Assembly (NCBI RefSeq): GCF_025642115.1
Contig: NZ_CP106753.1
Span: forward strand, 124,001-188,000
DNA from: Chitiniphilus purpureus
GTDB lineage: Bacteria; Pseudomonadota; Gammaproteobacteria; Burkholderiales; Chitinibacteraceae
DNA: 64,000 nucleotides
Direction of reading: 5' to 3'
This document shows, one piece after another, positions 48,439-59,298 of the stretch. A program made the translations under genes and the position numbers. Positions within the stretch are counted from its first letter, which is position 1. Every line of letters starts with the position of its first letter. Below the pieces are notes generated by a model. That model was given only the letters and a program-made list of their open reading frames with translations. It ran no database searches and was not told the DNA's origin.

Positions 48439-49149
48439 TCAGCCGCCACGCCGCAGGCGATATTTCAGCTCGGCCAGCGCCCAGTCGGTCTCGGTGTCGA
48501 TATCCTGGGCTTCCAGCTCCGGGATCTCGATGGCACCGCTGTTGCCGGTGAAGATGCGGCCGGCGGCGAGGCACCGTTCGGGGTGCAGCCAGTAGAACTG
48601 GCCGGCGTCATGCAGTGCCGGTGGCAGATCCTGTGAACGGCTGGCGTAATGCTCGGGCTGCAGCATATGCACGCGGCCGTCGTCGGCGCGCCGCAGCGCG
48701 CGCTGGATCGGATAGCCGAAACGCACGGCGGGAAACACCGCGTCGAAATCCTCTCGCGCCAGGACCTCATGCGCCTCGCGCAACCGTGCCGGCGTCACCA
48801 GCGGCGCGGTGGGCAGCAGGCAGCAGACCTGTTGGAAAGTGCGTCCTTGCGCGGCATAGACGTCCAGCACCTCGCGCAACACGTCCAGCAGTCCTGCGTG
48901 GTCGTCGGCAGTCTGCGGACTGCGCAGGAACGGCACCAACGCGCCGTGCTCGCGCGCCACCTGGGCGATGCGCTCGTCGTCGGTGGACACCATCACTTCG
49001 GCAAAGAGGTCGCTGTCGAACGCCGCCGCGATGGAATACGCGAGGATGGGCCTGCCGCAGAAATCACGGATGTTCTTGTACGGAATCCGCTTGCTGCCAC
49101 CGCGCGCGGGGATCAGCGCCAGCCGTTCGGGCAAGGGTGACAGCGTCAT
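48439..49149 (-). CDS. pseF: Pseudaminic acid cytidylyltransferase
   Basis: 236 residues, CMP-nonulosonate synthetase family. RLALIPARGGSKRIPYKNI binds CTP; FGYPIQRAL and DIDTETDW complete the family motifs. It activates pseudaminic acid as the CMP donor for the downstream transferases. ATG 49149 overlaps the pseC stop as ATGA. Confidence 0.95.
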   Translation of the reverse strand: MTLSPLPERLALIPARGGSKRIPYKNIRDFCGRPILAYSIAAAFDSDLFAEVMVSTDDERIAQVAREHGALVPFLRSPQTADDHAGLLDVLREVLDVYAAQGRTFQQVCCLLPTAPLVTPARLREAHEVLAREDFDAVFPAVRFGYPIQRALRRADDGRVHMLQPEHYASRSQDLPPALHDAGQFYWLHPERCLAAGRIFTGNSGAIEIPELEAQDIDTETDWALAELKYRLRRGG

Positions 49150-50291
49150 CCCAGGCTCCGGACCGCCGCCGCCACGGTCGCGACCTCGTCATCGGTCAGC
49201 GCCGGATACAGCGGCAGCGACAGGCACTGCGCGTAATACGCTTCGGCCACCGGGCAATCGCCCGGACCGTAGCCATAGGTTTCCCGGTACCAAGGCTGGG
49301 TATGCACCGGAATGTAGTGCACCTGGCTGCCGATGCCCTGCGCCAGCAGACGCTGCATCGCCTCGGCGCGGGTCAGGCCCAGCGCGGCGAAGTCGATGCA
49401 CGGCACATAAAGATGGAAGCACGAGGTCACACCGTCCGCTTCCACCGGCGTGCGCAGCCATGGCAGGCCGGCCAGCAGCCGGTTGTAGCGGGCGACGATC
49501 CCGCGCCGGCGCGCGGCGAAGCGGTCGAGCTTCTTCAGCTGGCTCAGCCCCAATGCGGCCTGCATGTCGGTCATGCGGTAGTGCCAGCCCAGCCCATGCA
49601 TCTCGTAGTACCAGGGACCGGGGTTCTGCGTCAGCAGCGCCGGATCCTTGGTGATGCCGTGGCTGCGCAGCAGCAGCATGCGCCGGTACAACGCCTCGTC
49701 GTTGGTCATCACCGCGCCGCCTTCGCCGGTGGTCAGCGTCTTCACCGGATGGAAGGAGAAGATGGTGGCATCCGAATGACGGCAATTGCCCACCGGGCTG
49801 CCATCGCGGTAACGGGAGCCGATGGCATGCGCCGCATCCTCGATCACCTTCAGGCCATGCTCGCGCGCCAGCGCGGCGATCGCCGTCATCTCGGCCGGCT
49901 GCCCGGCGAAGTGCACCGGCGTCAGCAGGCGCGTGGCCGGCGTGATGCGCGCGGCGATCGAGGCCGGATCGATGTTGTAGCTGATGGGGTCAATGTCGGC
50001 GAACACCGGCTTGATGCCGCAATAGGCCATGCTGTTGGCCGATGCGGTGAAGGTGTTGGCGCTGGTGATGCCCTCGCTGCCGGCCGGCAGCGCCAGTGCC
50101 GCCACCGCCAGGTGCAGCGCCGCGGTGCCGCTGGCAACCACCACGCAGTGGCGCGCCCCGGTGTAGTCGCATAGCGCCTGCTCGAACTCGGCAATCTTCG
50201 GGCCCTGGGTCAGGTAGTCGGAACGCAGCGTATCGAGCACCGCCCGTTCGTCGTCCTCGTCCAGCCACTGCCGGCCGTAGGGAATCGCCAT
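49146..50291 (-). CDS. pseC: UDP-4-amino-4,6-dideoxy-N-acetyl-altrosamine transaminase
   Basis: 381 residues, DegT/DnrJ/EryC1 PLP-dependent aminotransferase. IPYGRQWLDEDDERAV is the family start, VIEDAAHAIGS holds the PLP-interacting aspartate and FSFHPVKTLTTGEGG the Schiff-base lysine. It aminates the PseB product at C4 with glutamate. ATG 50291 follows pseB by one base; the upstream open frame is inside pseB. Confidence 0.97.
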   Translation of the reverse strand: MAIPYGRQWLDEDDERAVLDTLRSDYLTQGPKIAEFEQALCDYTGARHCVVVASGTAALHLAVAALALPAGSEGITSANTFTASANSMAYCGIKPVFADIDPISYNIDPASIAARITPATRLLTPVHFAGQPAEMTAIAALAREHGLKVIEDAAHAIGSRYRDGSPVGNCRHSDATIFSFHPVKTLTTGEGGAVMTNDEALYRRMLLLRSHGITKDPALLTQNPGPWYYEMHGLGWHYRMTDMQAALGLSQLKKLDRFAARRRGIVARYNRLLAGLPWLRTPVEADGVTSCFHLYVPCIDFAALGLTRAEAMQRLLAQGIGSQVHYIPVHTQPWYRETYGYGPGDCPVAEAYYAQCLSLPLYPALTDDEVATVAAAVRSLG

Positions 50292-50292
50292 C

Positions 50293-51291
50293 TCAGATCT
50301 TCCCCACCTTGGTGCGGTTGGCGTCGATCCAGGTGCGCAGGGTGTCGACGTCCATCCACTCGCCGTTGTTGTCGCTGGCGTAGACAAACCCCTCGGGCAC
50401 GCGCTTGCCGTCCTTGATGCGCTTGTAGTCGGTATGCCAGTTATGGATGGCGGGCAGGATCTTGAAGTGCTCGGGGTATTCGTAGGTGTAGAACGCATCC
50501 TCGGCGCCGATCATCTGCTCGTGCAGCTTTTCGCCAGGGCGGATGCCCACCACATCCTGCCGCGCCTGCGGCGCGACGGCGGTGGCAATGTCGGTGACCT
50601 TCATCGACGGGATCTTCTTCACGTAGATCTCACCGCCCTCCATGTCCTCGAACGCATGCCACACCAGCTCCACCCCCTGCTCCAGCGTGATCATGAAGCG
50701 CGTCATGCGCGGATCGGTGATCGGCAATACGCCCTGCCCGGCAATGGAGAGGAAGAACGGGATCACCGAGCCGCGCGAGCCCATCACGTTGCCGTAGCGC
50801 ACCACCGCGAAGCGGGTATCGCGCCCGCCGGCGTAGGAGTTGCCGGCGACAAAGAGCTTGTCCGACGCAAGCTTGGTGGCCCCATACAGATTGACCGGGC
50901 TGCTGGCCTTGTCGGTGGACAGCGCCACCACGCGCTTCACACCCTTGTCGATGCAGGCATCGATCAGGTTCATCGCGCCGTCGATATTGGTCTTGACGCA
51001 CTCGAACGGGTTGTACTCCGCCGTCGGCACGATCTTGGTGGCCGCGGCATGCACCACATAGTCCACCCCGTCGAGCGCACGGTAGAGGCGATCCTTGTCG
51101 CGCACATCGCCGATGAAGAAGCGCACCCGCTCGTCGCCCTGGAAGAGCTTGGCCATTTCCCACTGTTTCATCTCGTCACGCGAGTAGACGATGATCTTGC
51201 GCGGGTTGTACCTGGCCAGCGTGAGCGGAACAAAGGTATTGCCAAACGAGCCGGTGCCGCCGGTAACGAGAAGGGTGCTGCCACTGAGCAT
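50293..51291 (-). CDS. pseB: UDP-N-acetylglucosamine 4,6-dehydratase (5-inverting)
   Basis: 332 residues, the standard PseB length with this start. TLLVTGGTGSFG is the NAD site; ALSTDKASSPVNLYGATKLASDK... carries the catalytic D-K pair and Tyr-x-x-x-Lys. First step of pseudaminic acid synthesis. ATG 51291 is preferred: AGGA lies about 9 bases upstream and homologs begin within a few residues of the glycine motif; ATG 51300 is the alternative. First gene of the pse operon, 118 bases downstream of the second WecA-like gene. Confidence 0.97.
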   Translation of the reverse strand: MLSGSTLLVTGGTGSFGNTFVPLTLARYNPRKIIVYSRDEMKQWEMAKLFQGDERVRFFIGDVRDKDRLYRALDGVDYVVHAAATKIVPTAEYNPFECVKTNIDGAMNLIDACIDKGVKRVVALSTDKASSPVNLYGATKLASDKLFVAGNSYAGGRDTRFAVVRYGNVMGSRGSVIPFFLSIAGQGVLPITDPRMTRFMITLEQGVELVWHAFEDMEGGEIYVKKIPSMKVTDIATAVAPQARQDVVGIRPGEKLHEQMIGAEDAFYTYEYPEHFKILPAIHNWHTDYKRIKDGKRVPEGFVYASDNNGEWMDVDTLRTWIDANRTKVGKI

Positions 51292-51409
51292 CTGGTACAT
51301 CCTGGTTGGACTCGCCCGCTTCGATGCGGCGATATTCGGTTTCTGGAAAAACATCGGCCAAGACGGCCGGGCAAGCGCGGCCGGATTGCCAAATCCGCCG
51401 CGCCAGCGA

Positions 51410-52537
51410 TCATTTGCGCAGTTTTCTGTCCATGCGGCGCACCTTGCGGTAGATCAGCCATTTCGGCGTCTTGAAGCGGGTGATGCTGCGATACAGCCAC
51501 AGATAGCCCATCACGAAAATCAGCGCACTCCATTGCAGCGCGATCTGGTTGTTCCACCAGATGCTTGCGGGAATCACGGACAGCGAAGAAAACAGCCACA
51601 GATAGGGCGAGGTCATCGAGTTGCGCATCTTACGGTCGGCGCTTCGTGCGCTGCCGACCGCCCAGCGCATCATGCGTTTGTAGACCAGCTGGTGCAGATG
51701 CGCGGCATCGGGCAGGCCGGGATGATCCTTGCGGTGCAATCGCCGGTTGATGGTGAAGATCGTTTCGAAGATCGGATAGAGCATCAATACCAGTGCATAC
51801 CATGCCGATACGGCGGGATTACGGATCACCAGCGCAATTGCAAGGCCCGCCACGCCGAATCCGATGGTATAGGCGCCACCGTCGCCAAGGAAAATCAATC
51901 CGCGCGGCCAATTCCAGAACATGAAACCCGCGCATGCCCCAAGCAGGGCTACCGCCATGACCGATACCTGGCGATCACCCACCTTCAATCCGATATAAGC
52001 AAGTGAAGCCAGAATGATCATGCCGACGGCGCAGGCGAGGCCGTTGTAGCCATCGATCAGATTCATCGCATTGATCACGCCGACCACGGCGACCAATGTC
52101 ACGGCGACGGATATCGCATATATGGAGAAATACGCATCGATCCAAGGCAAATCGATCCGCACCACCCGCCAATTCAAGAGCGCAACCATCACGGTGACAC
52201 CGATCACCATTGCCACCAGCCGGGTCTTGACCAGACCGATCTTCAGGATGTCCTCAAGCAACCCGCCAAGGAAGATCGGCGTTGCGGCCAGCAACGCAAA
52301 CGCCGAAGCGTGCGCGAGTGCCCTGTCTTCGAACAACAGCAGAAAAGGCTGCACCGCCAGCAGCGCGGAAAAAAGGGCCAATCCGCCGACCCGGGGCACC
52401 GGCGTATCGTGGAATTTCTGCGTTTCGGTGAATTTGTCGTCCGCGGTCAAATGGTCGTGTTTATGTGAAAAACGCACCAGGAGCAGACAGACCCCGAAAC
52501 TGACGGCCAACGCGACAAACAAGTAGAGCAATGACAC
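51410..52537 (-). CDS. WecA/MraY-family polyprenyl-phosphate sugar-1-phosphate transferase (paralog 2)
   Basis: 375 residues, start GTG 52537. Same helix pattern and motifs as the protein at 40911-42035: KFHDTPVPRVGG, GLLEDILK, NLIDGYNGLA, FLGDGGAY, HLHQLVYKRMMRWAVGS and MRNSMTSPYLWL. The two probably arose by duplication. It may start a second glycan, or one copy may use a different HexNAc. It lies between the pse operon and an upstream GT2 gene on the same strand. Confidence 0.92.
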   Translation of the reverse strand: MSLLYLFVALAVSFGVCLLLVRFSHKHDHLTADDKFTETQKFHDTPVPRVGGLALFSALLAVQPFLLLFEDRALAHASAFALLAATPIFLGGLLEDILKIGLVKTRLVAMVIGVTVMVALLNWRVVRIDLPWIDAYFSIYAISVAVTLVAVVGVINAMNLIDGYNGLACAVGMIILASLAYIGLKVGDRQVSVMAVALLGACAGFMFWNWPRGLIFLGDGGAYTIGFGVAGLAIALVIRNPAVSAWYALVLMLYPIFETIFTINRRLHRKDHPGLPDAAHLHQLVYKRMMRWAVGSARSADRKMRNSMTSPYLWLFSSLSVIPASIWWNNQIALQWSALIFVMGYLWLYRSITRFKTPKWLIYRKVRRMDRKLRK

Positions 52538-52638
52538 AACGGGATGCTCAAAAAGTATTTATTCCGGCGGGCTATTCTGTCACAAAGCAAGGCCCACCGC
52601 TGCAGGCAAAACCCCATGCCTGGGTCATGCAGTCTGCG

Positions 52639-53397
52639 TCATGTCAAGAAATAGCGGAATGCCGAACGGATATGCCACCACAGCGGCCAACCCCAGGAAT
52701 AGGAGGAACGGGTATGGCCATGCAGCACGCGTGCCTGCGGCGCCAGCGCCACGGCGCCACCCTGGCCCTGCAGACGTCGGCACAGATCGTAATCCTCGAG
52801 ATAAAGGAAATAGCGCTCGTCGAACCCGCCCACCGCGCGCAGCGCGGCCGTCCTGAGCAGCATGAAGCAGCCCGAGATGATAGGCACCACGTGGTCGCGG
52901 CTGAAATCAAGGTCGCGCATCTCGTAGTGATCCACCCGTCCCGCAATCCAGCGGCGCGGCAGGAAGCGGCGGCCGAACAGGATGAATGGCGTTGGCTTGC
53001 GCTTGGCAAGATACTGCCGCTCGCCATCCAGGCCCTGCACATCGGGCATCACTGCGACAACGCCGGGGTGCCGGTCCAGATAGCCCGTCAATGCAGGCAA
53101 CGGGTTGTCGTGCCACAGGATGTCCGGGTTGCACAGCAGATGCAGATCGGCCTCGGGGTAGGCGGACAACAATCCGATCAGCCGATTGTGGCCACTGCCG
53201 AACCCCAGGTTGCGCCCCTCGGTGCGATAGACCCAGCCACGGCGCGCCACCTCCTGCGCCAGCGCAGGGTCGACGCCGTTGTCGAATACCAGCACCATCC
53301 GGACCTGAGCGGCACTTTGCAGCAGGTCGAACAAGCCGGCCAACTGGGCGACGGGTGTCTTGTACACCACGATGCCGACAGTAACGCGTGCGCTCAT
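52639..53397 (-). CDS. GT2 glycosyltransferase, rhamnosyltransferase-like
   Basis: 252 residues. RVTVGIVVYKTP, VFDNGVDPAL, NLGFGSGHNRLI and LLCNPDI follow the WbbL/rhamnosyltransferase branch of GT2, and RTAALRAVGGFDERYFLYLEDYDL is its usual second half. With dTDP-rhamnose genes in the same region, transfer of L-rhamnose is a fair guess. ATG 53397 begins at the conserved strand; a longer frame adds an unconserved lead. 101 bases upstream of the second WecA-like gene. Confidence 0.88.
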   Translation of the reverse strand: MSARVTVGIVVYKTPVAQLAGLFDLLQSAAQVRMVLVFDNGVDPALAQEVARRGWVYRTEGRNLGFGSGHNRLIGLLSAYPEADLHLLCNPDILWHDNPLPALTGYLDRHPGVVAVMPDVQGLDGERQYLAKRKPTPFILFGRRFLPRRWIAGRVDHYEMRDLDFSRDHVVPIISGCFMLLRTAALRAVGGFDERYFLYLEDYDLCRRLQGQGGAVALAPQARVLHGHTRSSYSWGWPLWWHIRSAFRYFLT

Positions 53398-53490
53398 CGA
53401 ATAAGATCGGTCAGAAATCCGGCGTGGCCGGCAGACAGCAGGTGCGTTGGGCGCATCGGCCATCGGTGCCGCCGCGCCGGACCGGGGGGA

Positions 53491-54144
53491 CTAGAAGGAA
53501 AACGCGCTCGCAACGTCCTGCCCCACAAGGCGCGGCAGGTTGTACTCGAACAGTTTTTCGCTGCGCCACGCCGCCTGATCGACGCGGGTGTACAGCGTGG
53601 CACTCATGATCGGCAGCGCACCGATGACGGCGATCAGGCGGCCGCCGACCGCAAGCTGCTCCTGCAGCGCGGCCGGCATGCCGGCGAGCGAGCCGGTAAC
53701 GATGATGGCATCGAACGGCGCCTTGGCGGACAGCCCGCGCAGACCGTCACCCAGTTCGACATGCGCATTCTTGATCCCGGCGCGCAGCAGGTTTTCCTCG
53801 GCCAGCTGCTTCAATGCGGGCTCGATCTCCACGCCGTAGACCACCTGGCACAAGCCGGCGGCCAGCGCCATCAGGTAGCCGGTACCGGCGCCGACCACCA
53901 GCACGCGGTCGGTGGGCTTGAGTTCCACTTCCTGCACCAGGCGCGCCTCGACCTTGGGCGACAGCATGGAGGCGCCATGACCCAGCGGCAGCTCGGTGTC
54001 GACGAAGGCCAGGTTGCGTTTGTCGGCCGGCACGAAGTCCTCGCGCTTCACGTCCAGCACGCGTTGCAGGACCCGTTGATCGAGCACGTCCCACGGACGG
54101 ATCTGCTGTTCAACGAGAAGATAGCGGGCGTGTTCCCAATCCAT
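53491..54144 (-). CDS. Protein-L-isoaspartate O-methyltransferase family protein
   Basis: 217 residues, PCMT family with SAM motif VLVVGAGTGYLMAL and the LPLGHGASMLSPKVEARLVQ segment. Family members methylate isoaspartyl residues for repair; this branch, starting WEHARYLLVEQQIRPWDVL, is often found beside tolC in proteobacteria and may have another substrate. Here tolC is not next to it. Divergent from thiC, with 283 bases between, of which half is the TPP riboswitch. Confidence 0.88.
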   Translation of the reverse strand: MDWEHARYLLVEQQIRPWDVLDQRVLQRVLDVKREDFVPADKRNLAFVDTELPLGHGASMLSPKVEARLVQEVELKPTDRVLVVGAGTGYLMALAAGLCQVVYGVEIEPALKQLAEENLLRAGIKNAHVELGDGLRGLSAKAPFDAIIVTGSLAGMPAALQEQLAVGGRLIAVIGALPIMSATLYTRVDQAAWRSEKLFEYNLPRLVGQDVASAFSF

Positions 54145-54241
54145 GTTTGCTTCACCTCAAGGCAGGCCGAATTCGGCGTGATGCGGGCGGAATTTAACTT
54201 GCGATTATCCCATATGTTCTATACGGTGGCAGCATTGTGTT

Positions 54242-56344
<2,103 letters not shown>

Positions 56345-56369
56345 GCGCACCGTCGCGCCTGCCGGTACA

Positions 56370-56402
56370 ACAGCCGCATTGCCCTGGCAATGCGGCTGTT
56401 TT
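56370..56402 (+). terminator. Rho-independent terminator of thiC
   Basis: CAGCCGCATTGCC and GGCAATGCGGCTG form a perfect 13-pair stem with a two-base spacer, followed by TTTT. It starts 26 bases after the thiC stop. It may also serve the convergent chemoreceptor gene, whose stop is 27 bases beyond. Confidence 0.93.
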
Positions 56403-56428
56403 CACAACCACGCCCGGCACCGGCAGCG

Positions 56429-57745
56429 CTAACCGGCCATCCGCGAGAGCTGCTGCACCACGTCGACCACGTTGTGCGCGCCGGCCCTGATCTGGCCGAT
56501 GGCCTCGCCGGCGCCGTTGGCCAGCGCCACCCCTTCCTGCGCGGCATCCAGGCTGTGCTGCATGCTGTCGATCACCCCGCGGGTGCCGGATTGGATTTCC
56601 CCGATCATGCGGGCGATCTCGCTGGTCGAGTTTGTGGTCCGCTCGGCCAGCTTGCGCACCTCGTCGGCCACCACCGCAAAACCGCGCCCCGATTCACCGG
56701 CGCGTGCCGCCTCGATTGCGGCATTGAGCGCCAGCAGGTTGGTCTGGTCGGCGATCGCCTTGATGGTGTTGACGATCGAAGTGATCTCGCCGGTCTTTTC
56801 CCCGAGCCCCTGCACCTGCTGTGACGCGTGTCCAAGCTGGTCCGACAATCCGTTCATGGTACGGACTGCCTTCAGGATGATGCCCTCGCCATCCGCCGAA
56901 AGCTTTTCGGTGTCCTGCGCGATGCGGAACGCAGTGCTTGTCCCCTGCTGCGCGGCCTGCGCCTGCAGCACCCGCTCGGTGACGTCGCTGGCGAACTTGA
57001 TCACCCGTGCAAGCCGCCCCTCGTCGTCACGCACCGGATTGTAGGTGGCCTCCAGCCAGATCGTACGGCCGTCGTGCGTCACACGCTCGACCTGGCCGGC
57101 GAAGAAGTGCCCTTGCTTGAGCTGCGCCCACAGCTGCGCGTAATCAGTGCTCGCCACATACTCGGGCTTGCAGAAGCGCCGGTGGTGCGTGCCGCGGATC
57201 TCTTCGAGCCGATAGCCCATCGTCTGCAGGAACACCGGGTTGGCATCCAGCACCGTGCCATCCATGTCGAACTCGATGACCGCCATCGAGCGGTTCAGCG
57301 CTTCGAGCAGGTTGCGCGCCCGGTTGGCCTCCTGGACCCGTGCGGTCACGTCGCTGGCGATCTTGACGATGCGCTGCACATTGCCTGTGGCGTCACGCAC
57401 CGGCGCGTAGGTCGCTTCCAGCCAGATCGGGCGGGCCCCCTTGGCCAGGCGCTTGAACTGCCCGTTGAACGACTCGCCCTGGCGCAGCCGTTGCCAGAAG
57501 CGCTGGTATTCGCTGCTGCCGGCGAATTCGGGCGTGCAGAGCACCCGATGCTGCGCACCCCGCAGTTCCTGGGCGGTATAGCCGGTCACCGCGCAGAACG
57601 TGTCATTGACCTCCAGGACCGTCCCGTCGGGGGAGAACTCGACCACTGCCATGGCATTGCGCAGCGCATCGAGCACGCTGCGCAGTTGGTCGCGCTCCTG
57701 CAGCACCTGGGCCAACTGTTGTTGCAGCTTGCGGGAAGAAAACAT
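56429..57745 (-). CDS. Soluble methyl-accepting chemotaxis protein with two PAS domains
   Basis: 438 residues. Two similar PAS domains (about 20-135 and 140-255), each with an N-x-x-F near the start and a P-x-WLEATY-x-PVRD strand, then a signalling domain (about 270-438) with the hairpin tip [19 protein letters not shown] and [15 protein letters not shown]. No hydrophobic helix or HAMP domain is seen, so it should be cytoplasmic, like BdlA of Pseudomonas (PAS-PAS-MCP). Signals may be redox or oxygen through PAS cofactors. ATG 57745 was chosen at the coiled-coil start; the open frame upstream adds a cysteine-rich stretch. Convergent with thiC. Confidence 0.92.
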   Translation of the reverse strand: MFSSRKLQQQLAQVLQERDQLRSVLDALRNAMAVVEFSPDGTVLEVNDTFCAVTGYTAQELRGAQHRVLCTPEFAGSSEYQRFWQRLRQGESFNGQFKRLAKGARPIWLEATYAPVRDATGNVQRIVKIASDVTARVQEANRARNLLEALNRSMAVIEFDMDGTVLDANPVFLQTMGYRLEEIRGTHHRRFCKPEYVASTDYAQLWAQLKQGHFFAGQVERVTHDGRTIWLEATYNPVRDDEGRLARVIKFASDVTERVLQAQAAQQGTSTAFRIAQDTEKLSADGEGIILKAVRTMNGLSDQLGHASQQVQGLGEKTGEITSIVNTIKAIADQTNLLALNAAIEAARAGESGRGFAVVADEVRKLAERTTNSTSEIARMIGEIQSGTRGVIDSMQHSLDAAQEGVALANGAGEAIGQIRAGAHNVVDVVQQLSRMAG

Positions 57746-57942
57746 CGGGCTATGTCCGTGACGGAAACTGGAGCAGCAAGACCGGCCCGTAAGCCAGCGT
57801 ATCGTGTCTGCATACTGCATCAAGGGAGCCGGGTACACCTATCAGGCTTAAACCCTAATCTATATCGCGTATGCAGCATGTCAAACCGTCGCTGCGCTTT
57901 TCTGAGTAAGATCAACCGACATGATCCGATGAGGCCCCCACC

Positions 57943-59298
57943 ATGCCGCAAACCAAGTTCTGGCTGCCCGAGTCCGAGATTCCCACCCACTGGTACAACA
58001 TGGTCGCCGACCTGCCCAATCCGCCGGCGCCGGTACTGGGGCCGGACGGACAGCCGATCGGACCGGACGCGTTGTCGGCGATCTTTCCGGATGCGGTGAT
58101 CGAGCAGGAGGTGAGCCGCGAACGCTGGATTCCGATCCCGGAACCCGTGCGCGAGCTGTACCAGCTGTGGCGGCCGACCCCGCTGATCCGCGCGCACCGG
58201 CTCGAAGCGGCGCTCGGCACCCCGGCACATATCTACTACAAGTACGAAGGCGCAAGCCCGGCCGGTTCGCACAAGCTCAATTCGGCGATCGCCCAGGCTT
58301 ACTACAACCGGCTCGAAGGCGTGACGCGCATGACCACCGAGACCGGCGCCGGCCAATGGGGCAGCTCGCTGGCGCTGGCCGGGCAGATGTTCGGCATCGA
58401 GGTGCGCATCTACATGGTCAAGGTCAGCTATCAGCAAAAGCCGTTCCGCCGTTCGATGATGCAGACCTGGGGCGCGACCGTGCTGGCGAGCCCGAGCATG
58501 GAGAGCACCAGCGGCCGTGCCGCGCTGGCCCAGGACGCGGACAATCCCGGCTCGCTCGGGCTGGCCATCGCCGAAGCGGTCGAGGAGGCCGCCTCGCGCA
58601 GCGACACCAACTACGGCTTGGGCTCGGTGCTCAACCATGTACTGTTGCACCAGACCGTGATCGGCCTGGAAGCCAGGAAGCAGTTCGCACTCGCCGGCGA
58701 ATACCCTGATGTGATCTTCGCGCCGTGTGGCGGGGGTTCGAACTTCGGCGGCGTGGCGTTTCCGTTCCTGGCGGACAAGGCCGGTGGCAGGACCGTGCGC
58801 CTTGTCGCCGTCGAACCCGCCTCGTGCCCCAGCCTGACACGCGGCCACTATGCCTACGACTTCGGCGACACTGTGGGCCTCACCCCGCTGATGAAGCAGT
58901 ACACGCTGGGTCACGATTTCATGCCGCCCTCGATCCACGCCGGTGGATTGCGCTACCACGGAGCCAGCGCGTTGGTCAGCCAGCTCTACCATGAGCGGCT
59001 GATCGAAGCCGTGGCCGTGCCGCAGCTGGCCACCTTCGAAGCCGGTGTCACCTTCGCCCGGGCCGAAGGCATCATCCCGGCGCCCGAATCGTGCCACGCG
59101 ATCCGCGCCTGCATCGACGAAGCCTTGCAATGCAAGGACAGCGGCGAACCCCGCGTGCTGTTCTTCAACCTGTCCGGGCATGGCCATTTCGACATGGCAA
59201 GCTACGACAAGTACTTCAACGGTGAGCTGGAGGACTACGCGTACCCGGAAGAAGCCATCATCGCCGCGCTGGCGCGCCTGCCCAAGGTGCCGGCCTGA
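57943..59298 (+). CDS. trpB: Tryptophan synthase beta chain, TrpB2-like
   Basis: 451 residues, longer than the usual TrpB (about 400). The N-terminus QTKFWLPESEIPTHWYNMVADL is typical of the TrpB2 group. PLP lysine is in GASPAGSHKLNSA, phosphate loop in CGGGSNFGG. TrpB2 enzymes join serine and indole without an alpha subunit; no trpA is here. ATG 57943 has GAGG at 8 bases. The last 41 bases overlap the convergent methyltransferase gene. Confidence 0.95.
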   Translation: MPQTKFWLPESEIPTHWYNMVADLPNPPAPVLGPDGQPIGPDALSAIFPDAVIEQEVSRERWIPIPEPVRELYQLWRPTPLIRAHRLEAALGTPAHIYYKYEGASPAGSHKLNSAIAQAYYNRLEGVTRMTTETGAGQWGSSLALAGQMFGIEVRIYMVKVSYQQKPFRRSMMQTWGATVLASPSMESTSGRAALAQDADNPGSLGLAIAEAVEEAASRSDTNYGLGSVLNHVLLHQTVIGLEARKQFALAGEYPDVIFAPCGGGSNFGGVAFPFLADKAGGRTVRLVAVEPASCPSLTRGHYAYDFGDTVGLTPLMKQYTLGHDFMPPSIHAGGLRYHGASALVSQLYHERLIEAVAVPQLATFEAGVTFARAEGIIPAPESCHAIRACIDEALQCKDSGEPRVLFFNLSGHGHFDMASYDKYFNGELEDYAYPEEAIIAALARLPKVPA

